This document shows positions 13,534 to 20,438 of a stretch of 20,438 nt of DNA, piece by piece. The translations under genes and the position numbers were made by a program. Below the pieces are notes generated by a model. That model did not search any database. It was not told the origin of the DNA and worked only from the letters and a program-made list of their open reading frames with translations. The stretch's first letter is position 1; each line of letters starts with the position of its first letter. This DNA comes from Spirochaetales bacterium (GTDB lineage: Bacteria; Spirochaetota; Spirochaetia; DSM-27196; SLAA01), in NCBI GenBank assembly GCA_007126415.1, contig SLBH01000170.1:1-20438 (forward strand), given 5' to 3'.

Positions 13534-14472
13534 TCAATCGTAGCGGATCCGTGGATCAAACACCGCGTACAACAGGTCTATCACCAGATTGACCATGATG
13601 ATCATCATCGCGGTCAAGAGAAGCGACCCTTGAATCACCGGATAGTCCCGCCGCATTACCGAGTTCACGACCAGCCGGCCTATGCCCGGGAGGTTGAACA
13701 CGGTCTCGATAACGACCGAGCCGGCCATCATCGCCGCGATCACCAACCCTGTTACGGTAAGAATAGGGTTGATCGCGTTCATGAACGCATGGCGGTACAT
13801 CACTACCCGCGCTCGCAGTCCTTTCGCTCGGGCGGTCTGCACGTAGTCCTGGCGCATCACCTCGAGCATACTCGAGCGCGTCATGCGCGCGATAATCGCG
13901 GAGTTAGGATACCCCAACGCGATCGCCGGCATAATGAGGCTGCGCATCGAAGCCCAAAAATCGATCCGCGAAAACCCCTGCGCCGGCAGCCACCCAAGCG
14001 TGACCGCAAACAGCAAAATAAGCATCATGCCGAACCAGAAGTTCGGAAGCGATATCCCGGTGAAGATAAACAACGTCGCGATCTTGTCTATAAGGGTGTT
14101 CTGTTTAAGCGCCGAGATGATGCCGATCGGGATCGCCAAGACCAACGCCACCGCGAGCCCGGCACCGGCGAGCATCAGCGTAACCGGGAGCGCTGCGAAA
14201 TACGCTTGTGTGACCGGGCGCCGTTGGTAGAACGACATCCCTAAATCGCCCTGAACGACCCCGGTTATCCAGCGACCGAACTGCACCATGATCGGTTGGT
14301 CAACGCCCAACCGTTCGCGCATACGCTCAAGCTCCTGCGGCGGCGCGTCGGGCGAGACGAAGAAGGTCGCCGGATCACCGGGCGATAACTGCATCAGAAA
14401 GAACGCGATGATGCTCACGAGCAACGCGATCGGAACCATCCCAAGCAGTCTTCGAATGATGTAGGCGTGAAT
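13534..14472 (-). CDS. Oligopeptide/dipeptide ABC transporter permease, DppB type, with apparent AUU start
   Basis: The first ATG in frame (14439) would give 301 residues and lose most of the first helix entry, with no ribosome site. Reading back, the frame continues through codons for HAYIIRRLLG to ATT 14472-14470; two codons before that is an in-frame TGA (14478-14476), and no ATG, GTG or TTG lies between. A perfect GGAGGTGA (14483-14476) places its GGAGG 6 bases before the ATT. Starting there gives 312 residues beginning (M)HAYIIRRLLGMVPIALL, exactly the family form MxxYIIRRLLG. The rest is canonical: SPGDPA, QPIMVQFGRWITGVVQGDLGMS, EAA loop DYVQTARAKGLRARVVMYRHAF, FNLPGIGRLVVNSVMRRDYPVIQG and YAVFDPRIRYD at the end. 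Forms the channel with DppC. Confidence 0.88.
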   Translation of the reverse strand: MHAYIIRRLLGMVPIALLVSIIAFFLMQLSPGDPATFFVSPDAPPQELERMRERLGVDQPIMVQFGRWITGVVQGDLGMSFYQRRPVTQAYFAALPVTLMLAGAGLAVALVLAIPIGIISALKQNTLIDKIATLFIFTGISLPNFWFGMMLILLFAVTLGWLPAQGFSRIDFWASMRSLIMPAIALGYPNSAIIARMTRSSMLEVMRQDYVQTARAKGLRARVVMYRHAFMNAINPILTVTGLVIAAMMAGSVVIETVFNLPGIGRLVVNSVMRRDYPVIQGSLLLTAMMIIMVNLVIDLLYAVFDPRIRYD

Positions 14473-14475
14473 AGG

Positions 14476-14483
14476 TCACCTCC
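14476..14483 (-). promoter_or_regulatory. Ribosome binding site fixing the AUU start of the dppB-like gene
   Basis: GGAGGTGA on the minus strand is a full complement of the 16S rRNA 3' end. Its last three bases are the in-frame TGA that closes the frame upstream, so translation must begin downstream; the only start-like codon at correct distance is ATT 14472-14470. Confidence 0.75.
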
Positions 14484-14502
14484 CACCGTAACTCACACGC
14501 AG

Positions 14503-14536
14503 GTTGAGTGCCGGCAAAAGTGTACCGGCACTCAAC
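14503..14536 (-). repeat. Intercistronic hairpin between binding protein and DppB genes
   Basis: GTTGAGTGCCGG (14503-14514) and CCGGCACTCAAC (14525-14536) form a perfect 12-bp inverted repeat with a 10-base loop. It lies 36 bases after the binding-protein stop and 31 bases before the start codon of dppB. On the transcribed strand no U-run follows, so it more likely protects the upstream mRNA or tunes expression than terminates it fully. Confidence 0.8.
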
Positions 14537-14572
14537 GCTATTATGCGCCTGTTTCAGAGATCTCGTCGAGTG

Positions 14573-16126
14573 TTATTCTTTTTCAATGTTCCAGAGAATG
14601 AGCTTGAACCACGGCGGCACGTTGCTGATGTTGCTGCGCGACCCGGCAAGCTCGAACACATCACCGAGCCACAGTTCGTTATTGGTCTCGGCGTGCAGCT
14701 CGTGCAGGCGTTCAACCGCAGCTTCGCGAGCCGCCTGCTCCGTATCTACCACAACCTGCTCGATGAGTTCGTGCCACTCGTCGGTAACGTTGGGCCAGAA
14801 CTCGCCGGTGCGGTCTTGAGCGCTCGAGTTCAGGTAAGCTAAGCCCACCATCGAGCCGCCGCCGGCGTGTTTGATCTCCCAGTCGTCGAGCTGTCCACGC
14901 ACCTGACTAAAGGTCGCCGCGTCGACGCTTTGAATTCGAATGTTCAAACCGATATCTTGAAGGATCTCCTGCATAGGAATCACGGTACGGAACTCGAGGT
15001 CGCGCCCCGGCGAAGACAGAAAGCGAATTTCCTGTCCGTCGTAGTCCGACTCCTCGACCAGTTCGCGGGCGCGGTCCATATCCCGGTCGTAGTAATCCCA
15101 GGCGACATCGCTCCACATCCACTGTTCTTCCTGATAGCGCATAGCGTAGTTGATGCGCCAGTACTCGGGATCGCCGATTGCGAGCATTAGTTCTTCGGCG
15201 TCGACAGCGGTACGCACCGCTTCACGGAGAACCGGATCGTCAAACGGCGGGCGCGCTACGTTGAACTTATAGTACACGCGGTAACCCGGGCTGCTGATCG
15301 TCACCTCAGTGTTGGGGTTGTTCTCTACACGCGCGGCGTCGTCGAGCGGCACGTTCTGAATGAGGTCGATATCACCGGCTTCAAGCGCAGCAACGCGCGT
15401 GGCGTCGTCTTCGATTACCTGAATCTCGATGGTCTCGATCGGCGCGTAGCGATTGCCGGCGAGAAAGCTCGGCTCCCCACCCGGCTGCGAGTAGTCGTCG
15501 AAGCGCCGAAGCACGACACGCTCTTCCGGCACAATCTCTTCAACCGTATAGGGACCGCTTCCGACAATATGCCGCATCTCGGTGAGATCATCGGTCCCGA
15601 TCTCGTCGATCACCCATTTCGGATAGATCGCAAAGACACCGGACGTTGGAGCAAGCGTTTCGAGCAGCGCGCCGAACGGCGAGTTCAGGCGAAACTCGAA
15701 GGTCAGCTCACCGGTTGCAACAACGTCATCGACGCGGCCGTATTCCCACGCGCGGGCTCCCATCTGGCGGTAGCGGTCGAACGACGCCTCAACATCCTCG
15801 GCGGTCATCCGGTTGCCGTCGTGAAACACGATGTCGTCGCGGAGCGTAAAGGTCCAGGTCAGATCGTCGTCGCTGACTTCCCAACTTTCGACCAACTGGG
15901 GTTGCGGCTGCAGCTCGGCGTCCGGAGCGAAGAGCGGTTCGAACACCATGTGGCGAACCTCGTTCGGCGGCGCTGTAGTGCCCATGATGTCGAACGTCGC
16001 CACATCTTGCGGATAGGCGACGCGGAGAACATCGGTGTCGACCTCGGCCGCGCCCCCGGCCCACGCGCCGGAAACAAAGACCAGCGCCAGCGCAACGACG
16101 AACACTACGGTTACGGTACGTTTCAT
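14573..16126 (-). CDS. Peptide/nickel-type ABC transporter solute-binding protein, family 5
   Basis: 517 residues, normal for the family. Residues 1-23 are a Sec signal (MKRTVTVVFVVALALVFVSGAWA) with probable signal peptidase I cleavage before GGAAEVDTD; there is no lipobox Cys. Family 5 marks: LRVAYPQDVATFDIM at the mature start, VFEPLFAPDAELQPQPQLVESWEVSDDDLTWTFTLRDDIVFHDGNRMTAEDVEASFDR (the SBP_bac_5 signature region), VGSGPYTVEEIVPEERVVLRRFDDY, and FNVARPPFDDPVLREAVRTAVD. It captures the substrate in the periplasm for the Dpp-type transporter downstream; relatives bind peptides but also opines, sugars or nickel, so the ligand is open. AGGAGG lies 6 bases before the ATG. First gene of the operon, separated from the regulator gene upstream by 189 bases. 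Confidence 0.92.
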   Translation of the reverse strand: MKRTVTVVFVVALALVFVSGAWAGGAAEVDTDVLRVAYPQDVATFDIMGTTAPPNEVRHMVFEPLFAPDAELQPQPQLVESWEVSDDDLTWTFTLRDDIVFHDGNRMTAEDVEASFDRYRQMGARAWEYGRVDDVVATGELTFEFRLNSPFGALLETLAPTSGVFAIYPKWVIDEIGTDDLTEMRHIVGSGPYTVEEIVPEERVVLRRFDDYSQPGGEPSFLAGNRYAPIETIEIQVIEDDATRVAALEAGDIDLIQNVPLDDAARVENNPNTEVTISSPGYRVYYKFNVARPPFDDPVLREAVRTAVDAEELMLAIGDPEYWRINYAMRYQEEQWMWSDVAWDYYDRDMDRARELVEESDYDGQEIRFLSSPGRDLEFRTVIPMQEILQDIGLNIRIQSVDAATFSQVRGQLDDWEIKHAGGGSMVGLAYLNSSAQDRTGEFWPNVTDEWHELIEQVVVDTEQAAREAAVERLHELHAETNNELWLGDVFELAGSRSNISNVPPWFKLILWNIEKE

Positions 16127-16315
16127 AAAATACCTCCTTGAGTTTTCCCGACTCTGCGGGCCGCCTCTGCGTGGCGTACCCAGTCGGACGAAACGATACC
16201 GTCAAGTGTAGGACGAGGTTACAGCTCGCACAAACGAATTCCGCTGAACGACTGTATTTCGAGATGAGTGGCAACGCCGCGGCGGACACACCCTCGGAAC
16301 GGGGCGCCACAGTGC
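16127..16315 (-). promoter_or_regulatory. Leader/promoter region of the oligopeptide-type operon
   Basis: This 189-base gap lies between the response regulator stop and the binding-protein start, both on the minus strand. No clear sigma-70 promoter was found: TTGACG (16205-16200) has only TGGGTA at 17 bases. No terminator with a U-run follows the regulator gene, so read-through is possible. On the minus strand the tetramer CGTT occurs five times (plus-strand AACG at 16192, 16233, 16247, 16273 and 16298), a feature that could be related to LytTR binding. The Shine-Dalgarno AGGAGG is at 16133-16138. Confidence 0.4.
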
Positions 16316-17074
16316 TCAAAGGTTGAGGCCGAGTCGCCGCTTGAACTCGTGATGACGCGTTCTGCCCACGAACAAGCGTTGGTCGCCGGGATACAGAACC
16401 GATAGCTTGCCCTGACCCCACGGAACAACACGCTCGATGCGGTTAAGATTCGCGATCGCGTTTCGATGTACACGGTAGAAGCGGTCGGGGTTCAGCTGCT
16501 TCTCGAGCTGCGTCAGGGTGGTATCGATCAAGGAGCGCGCACCGCCTTGATACACAAACACCAGGCCTTCCTCGGCTCGAAAGAACTCAATCTCGTCTAC
16601 CGGAACAACGCGATACCCTCGGCCTTCCTTCACACTCACGCGATGCAGATGCTGGGCCTCTTCCTCCCGATCGTTCAGCAGCGCAGTGAGGCGCTTTGTG
16701 TTTCGCTCGGGAGTTCCGATCTCCTTAATCGCACGGAGGATCGCTTCTCGCAACCGTTCTCGACCGTAGGGCTTCAGGAGATAGTCGATAGCGTGAACCT
16801 CGAACGCGCGGATCGCGTACCGGTCGTACGCGGTAGTGAACACCACTACCGGCGGGCGCTCGAGCTGCTCGAGCACCTCAAACCCGTTAAGGACCGGCAT
16901 TTGTACGTCAAGCAACAGCAGATCGGGCTTGTGTGCGCGGATGAGATCCACCGCTTGGGCACCGTCGCGCGCCTCGGCCACCACCGTGATCTCCGGCATT
17001 CTCTCCAAAGCCCTGCGCAAGCGCTCGCGCGCCGGCTCTTCGTCTTCGGCTATGAGTGCCCGGATCTCGCTCAT
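16316..17074 (-). CDS. LytTR-family response regulator
   Basis: 252 residues. Residues 3-118 are a CheY-like receiver with acidic pocket E10/D11, phosphoacceptor D56 (LLLLDVQMP), T80 (VVFTTAYD) and K101 (YLLKPYGRERL). A linker rich in charged residues (120-142) leads to a LytTR DNA-binding domain at about 143-250 (HRVSVKEGRGYRVVPVDEIEFFRAEEGLVFVY, then the FYRVHRNAIANLNRIERVVPWGQGKLSVLY core). LytTR proteins bind pairs of short direct repeats upstream of their targets. The start overlaps the kinase stop by 4 bases (ATGA), so the two form a translationally coupled pair. The closest candidate target is the oligopeptide-type operon immediately downstream; control of the upstream binding-protein/kinase operon is equally possible. 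Confidence 0.93.
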   Translation of the reverse strand: MSEIRALIAEDEEPARERLRRALERMPEITVVAEARDGAQAVDLIRAHKPDLLLLDVQMPVLNGFEVLEQLERPPVVVFTTAYDRYAIRAFEVHAIDYLLKPYGRERLREAILRAIKEIGTPERNTKRLTALLNDREEEAQHLHRVSVKEGRGYRVVPVDEIEFFRAEEGLVFVYQGGARSLIDTTLTQLEKQLNPDRFYRVHRNAIANLNRIERVVPWGQGKLSVLYPGDQRLFVGRTRHHEFKRRLGLNL

Positions 17075-19149
17075 CGCTGATTCAACGGTATTCTGATCTC
17101 GGCCGTAAGTCCCTGCGGCTCGTTCCGCCGCAGCTGTAACGGCCTCCCGTAGAGCGTCTTCAGCCGCCGGTTCACGTTCTTGATACCGGTTCCCGCACTG
17201 TTCAACAACCCGTGAGGTTCTACCACGCGACTGCCCTGATCGCTCACCGTGATACTCATCGCGTCCTCCTCGCGCTCAACCGTTACACACAGTCGCACGA
17301 TCCCGCTCTCGTCGGCTCCGTAGCGCACCGCGTTCTCGATTAGCGGCTGCAGCAGCATCGGCTGCACCCGTTGGCGGGTAAGCTCGTCGTCTACCCGGTA
17401 CTCCACCTGAAGCCGCGACCCGTATCGCAGCGTCTCGATATCAAGGAAGCGCTCTATATGCAGCAGCTCTTCACCGAGTCGCACCTCTTCCTGCGTCGTG
17501 GCGGCAAGCGCGTACCGGAACAGCTCGGCAAGCTTCTCGATCGTGCCGACGGCGCTGTCGGCATCAGTCTCAACGAGATGGGCGATGGTGTTCAAGGTGT
17601 TGAAAAAGAAGTGGGGGTTGATTTGAGCGCGTAGGGCCTTGAGCTCCGCGAACGCGGCATGCGCACGTAGTCGCTCATGCTCGCGCTTAGCCCGTGCGCG
17701 CCACGACTCGTTGGAGATGAGAAACATCACCTGAATGCGCTTGTCTTCAGCGTACGGTAGTGCGCGGCCGTTGATCTTGACCGGTATCTCGTGCCCCTGC
17801 ATGTTCCGCAGGTTGGTGTAGTAGTCGGTCACGCTGTCTCCGAGTTTGACGCTTCTGACAAGGCTCACCAACTGATCGGCGAGCTCGGCGTTGAGGCGTA
17901 CGCGTACGGCCTCGCCGGGCTCATCCACCCCGAGCAAGCGGTAGAGGCGCAAGTTCGCCTCCACAACCTGCTGCGTATCGTCCATCACCACGACACCCTC
18001 GTCCACCGCCTCAAACATGCTCTTGAGCGTCGTAATCTTCTCGTAGATTACCGCCGACATGACGTTGAAGTTGCGAGCCAGCACATCCTGCTCGGATCGC
18101 TCGCGGATCTGCGTCCCGTACATGCCGTGTCTAATCCAGATGCTGCTGCGCGCTAGCTCCTGCAGATAACCGGCTATCTCGTCGAGCGATCGGCCGACCA
18201 CGCCGCCGCGCGGAAAGCGCAGCGAGTCGTCCTGGATCTCACCCTTCGCGAGCCGACCGGCGAGCTCAGCGAGATGGGTGTAATGATCGATCATATGCTC
18301 AACGGTCTGCGAAAGCGTCTGCACCTCATCTCTATGCGCGTACGCAGCTTCCTCTTCACCGGTGTGTCCGATGAACTCGCGCAGTCGTTTCGCGACATTC
18401 GCGATGGGAGCCGCAAGCTCGCGTGCCGAACGTGAAGACATCCAGAAGTAAGCCGCTACGAACAGTACAAAGAACAGCAGCTGCACCAAGCGCTCTACGG
18501 CGGCGATACGCGCGCGAGTGCGATCGGCGTCCTCAACGATTATGCCGACCATGTTGTTCACAGTGTCGCTGTAGAGCGGAAAGAACCCAACTTCGTGAAT
18601 CAGGTCCTGAACCACGTGCCCTAGTTGTCGAGATTCGAGTGAGTGACTTTCGCTGAGCTCCACCCAGAGATAGTTCAACTGCTGTAGCCCGGGCTGGCCC
18701 TCCACGAGTCGCTCCACCTCACGAAATCTCGGTTGTTCCACTGCGTGAATGATCCGGCCGATGTGCTCGTCGGCCATCTTCCAGACCGCCTCAAGGTTCG
18801 TGAAATGCGTTTTGAACGCTTCCGGATAGTAGTAGCGCTCCGCTACACTCGTGTGAGAGTCCTCGAGTTGAGCCGCCAGGAGTTCACGACGTTCGAGAAA
18901 GCGTTCGTAGGTGCGTCCGTCCCTCCAGTTTGTAAGCATCTCGTGAAGCGCGATCTGTAGCTCGCTCCAGGTGTTGTTGAACTCCAGAATCGCGGCGCGA
19001 TCGGTTTCAACCTGAAGCCGCACGCTGCGCATATAGCTCGAGAGCGCGAAGTACGCGAATACAATGAGAATCAGCACGAGATAGGTAAGAAAGATCCGAC
19101 CGCGGATACTGACCGGCTTTGTTCCGAACGGAAACCTGTTTACACCCAT
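17071..19149 (-). CDS. YesM/LytS-type sensor histidine kinase
   Basis: 692 residues. Membrane segments at about 19-38 and 221-237 enclose a 180-residue extracytoplasmic region that is largely helical (WSELQIALHEML, LERRELLAAQLEDSH) and that I do not recognise. A HAMP-like region (about 238-300), a linker, and a PAS-like domain (about 372-480, FEAVDEGVVVMDDTQQVVEAN) follow. The catalytic part has the His_kinase box LRAQINPHFFFNTLN with phospho-acceptor His513, N-box LLQPLIENAVRYGAD (N606), a G1-like SDQG (636-639; the usual motif is DNG) and GTGIKNVNRRL. It should phosphorylate the LytTR regulator encoded next. The ATG at 19149 has only a weak ribosome site and follows the binding-protein stop by 26 bases, suggesting coupled expression and a shared signal. 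Confidence 0.92.
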   Translation of the reverse strand: MGVNRFPFGTKPVSIRGRIFLTYLVLILIVFAYFALSSYMRSVRLQVETDRAAILEFNNTWSELQIALHEMLTNWRDGRTYERFLERRELLAAQLEDSHTSVAERYYYPEAFKTHFTNLEAVWKMADEHIGRIIHAVEQPRFREVERLVEGQPGLQQLNYLWVELSESHSLESRQLGHVVQDLIHEVGFFPLYSDTVNNMVGIIVEDADRTRARIAAVERLVQLLFFVLFVAAYFWMSSRSARELAAPIANVAKRLREFIGHTGEEEAAYAHRDEVQTLSQTVEHMIDHYTHLAELAGRLAKGEIQDDSLRFPRGGVVGRSLDEIAGYLQELARSSIWIRHGMYGTQIRERSEQDVLARNFNVMSAVIYEKITTLKSMFEAVDEGVVVMDDTQQVVEANLRLYRLLGVDEPGEAVRVRLNAELADQLVSLVRSVKLGDSVTDYYTNLRNMQGHEIPVKINGRALPYAEDKRIQVMFLISNESWRARAKREHERLRAHAAFAELKALRAQINPHFFFNTLNTIAHLVETDADSAVGTIEKLAELFRYALAATTQEEVRLGEELLHIERFLDIETLRYGSRLQVEYRVDDELTRQRVQPMLLQPLIENAVRYGADESGIVRLCVTVEREEDAMSITVSDQGSRVVEPHGLLNSAGTGIKNVNRRLKTLYGRPLQLRRNEPQGLTAEIRIPLNQR

Positions 19150-19175
19150 CGCTCGATCGGCCGCCTCTGCCCGCC

Positions 19176-20438
19176 CTACTCCGTCCGCCCAGCCTGCTCC
19201 GCCTGCTCGCTGCGGATGATCGCATCAAGCGCGGCGGCGGTACGCGCGGCCGCCTGCCCGGCATCCAGGCCGAGAACCGCCTCTACAATAGCGCGGCCGA
19301 CCACATCGCGCGCTTGCGAAACGTTCTTTACCGGAGGATTCCAGGTGTGTACCGCCAAGTCGTAGCTACGGGTTGTGGCGGCAGCCCAGTCCTCCGGTGC
19401 GTTCTGCTCGGCAAACTCGGCACTGTCCCAAACATCGGACCGTGCCGAGGAAATGCCTTCAAGATGTGCTTCGAGTGCAAGCTCCCGACCGGTTGCCCAT
19501 TGTATGAACAGCCAGGCCGCCTCGGGATGCTCGGCGTCGGCGCTGATCGCCAACCCCCAGTGAGACATGTGCGGCACGCTGCCGGCCGGACCGGCCGGCA
19601 GCACCGCGTAGCCGACCTCACCCACGACATCGGACTGCGCAGGGTCTTCGTAGTGACTGCGAAAAATGTTGGCGTCATAGATCATTGCGGCGCGTCCCGA
19701 CATGAACAACGCGGTACTCTCGTACCAGCCGTTGCGCGTTGCGTGCCGCGGGCCGTAGTTGCGCAGAAGGCGCGCGTAGAACTCGAGCGCTTCTACCGCG
19801 TCCTCCTCCGCGATCGCCGCCGCGCCGTCGTCGTCAACCCATCGGCCGCCGAAGGAGTGCAGGAAGCCGGCCCATTGACTCGTTGCCGCTGCGCCCGCGC
19901 CGCGCAAGGTGATGCCGTACACCTCGCCGTCGGAACGCTCATGCACCTCGCGCGCCACGTGTTCGAGTTCTTCCATCGTACGCGGAGGCTCAAGTTCGTA
20001 GCGCTCGAGTATGGTTCGGTTGTACGCGAGAATCGAGGTCTCGGCGAGCAAGGGCAGGACGTACTGCGTCTCGTTTCGACGGCCGGCACGCAGCGCAGTT
20101 CCCAGAAAAGGCTCCGGATCGAACGCAGGAAGCCTTAGCGAATCGTCGCTGAGGTAGGCGTCGAGCGGGCGCACCCAACCGTTAACGTAGTACTGCTGTA
20201 GGCTATTGCCCGGCATAATCATGAAGAGATCTATCTCCGAAACACCGGAGCGCATCTCTACCGTCCGCTTGGTGCGATACTGCTCTTCCGGGTACACCTC
20301 GAACGACACCGTAATTCCGGTGAGCTCCTGAAACTCTTCAAGCCGCGGTTCGAGGATGCCCACCCACGGATGTTGGTTGAGGAGAAGTGTGAGACCGGTC
20401 CCCTCGAAGCGACGAGGGTCGAACTCCGCCGGGCGTTC
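19176..20438 (-). CDS. Family 1 solute-binding protein (N-terminus beyond window), possibly the sensor partner of the kinase
   Basis: The minus-strand frame is open to the right edge, giving 420 residues; the first visible residues are ERPAEFDPRRFEGTGLTLLLNQHPW. The signal peptide and true start lie outside the window; GTG 20363 lies inside the mature domain and is not the start. Family 1 features: LTLLLNQHPWVGILEPRLEEFQELTGITVSFEVYPEEQY, EIDLFMIMPGNSLQQYYVNGWVRPLDAYL, PLLAETSILAYNRTILERYELEPPRTMEELEHVAREV, and GYAVLPAGPAGSVPHMSHWGLAIS. It should bind a carbohydrate outside the inner membrane. No permease gene follows; the histidine kinase starts 26 bases after its stop, so it may present ligand to the kinase, as XylFII does to LytS in clostridia, or serve a transporter encoded upstream. 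Confidence 0.88.
   Translation of the reverse strand, partial: ERPAEFDPRRFEGTGLTLLLNQHPWVGILEPRLEEFQELTGITVSFEVYPEEQYRTKRTVEMRSGVSEIDLFMIMPGNSLQQYYVNGWVRPLDAYLSDDSLRLPAFDPEPFLGTALRAGRRNETQYVLPLLAETSILAYNRTILERYELEPPRTMEELEHVAREVHERSDGEVYGITLRGAGAAATSQWAGFLHSFGGRWVDDDGAAAIAEEDAVEALEFYARLLRNYGPRHATRNGWYESTALFMSGRAAMIYDANIFRSHYEDPAQSDVVGEVGYAVLPAGPAGSVPHMSHWGLAISADAEHPEAAWLFIQWATGRELALEAHLEGISSARSDVWDSAEFAEQNAPEDWAAATTRSYDLAVHTWNPPVKNVSQARDVVGRAIVEAVLGLDAGQAAARTAAALDAIIRSEQAEQAGRTE

Noticed and set aside
16177..16205. TTGACG as the -35 of the oligopeptide operon
   Set aside because: The only -10 at 17 bases is TGGGTA, which does not resemble the consensus.
19119..20138. 339-codon plus-strand frame opposite the right-hand binding protein
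   Set aside because: Long only because of GC-rich codon structure on the other strand; Arg/Cys-rich product without any motif.

Overview
The window is a GC-rich, gene-dense bacterial segment, largely devoted to solute uptake and its control. A spirochaete (Spirochaetaceae-type) origin is suggested by exported binding proteins whose predicted mature ends begin Gly-Gly-Ala (AGGAPEA, AGGAAEV), a composition I associate with that group, and by the mix of ABC operons with GntR and YesM/LytTR-type regulators. This is an inference, because there is no rRNA or other marker gene. No mobile element, CRISPR array, tRNA or rRNA was seen, and no gene-free stretch exceeds about 220 bases.

Left part (1-4340): a pyridoxal-phosphate decarboxylase resembling aromatic-L-amino-acid decarboxylase (minus strand, cut at the left edge) is divergent from a class III aminotransferase related to glutamate-1-semialdehyde aminomutase. 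The aminotransferase converges on an M20 metallopeptidase/deacylase. A 43-residue acidic lipoprotein gene with a strong ribosome binding site and its own terminator follows.

Middle (4340-10348): a GntR/LacI-type chimeric repressor is divergent from a four-gene sugar operon: family 1 solute-binding protein, two MalF/MalG-type permeases and an FGGY (xylulokinase-like) kinase. The 170-base spacer holds two facing promoters, each with an inverted repeat that would suit the repressor. No ATPase is encoded, so a shared MsmK/UgpC-type ATPase elsewhere is expected.

Right part (10427-20438, all minus strand): reading leftward from the right edge come a family 1 binding protein (N-terminus beyond the window), a YesM/LytS-type histidine kinase, a LytTR response regulator, a 189-base spacer, and a complete oligopeptide-type ABC operon (family 5 binding protein, DppB, DppC, DppD, DppF). 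The layout suggests a binding-protein/kinase/regulator three-component sensor next to its probable target operon.

The most notable sequence-level points are: the dppB-like gene appears to start at AUU behind a perfect Shine-Dalgarno; both binding-protein/permease junctions carry a long hairpin without a U-tract; a degenerate 15-base tandem repeat fills the gap between the converging operons; and the -10 elements of the two leftmost divergent genes lie almost on their start codons.
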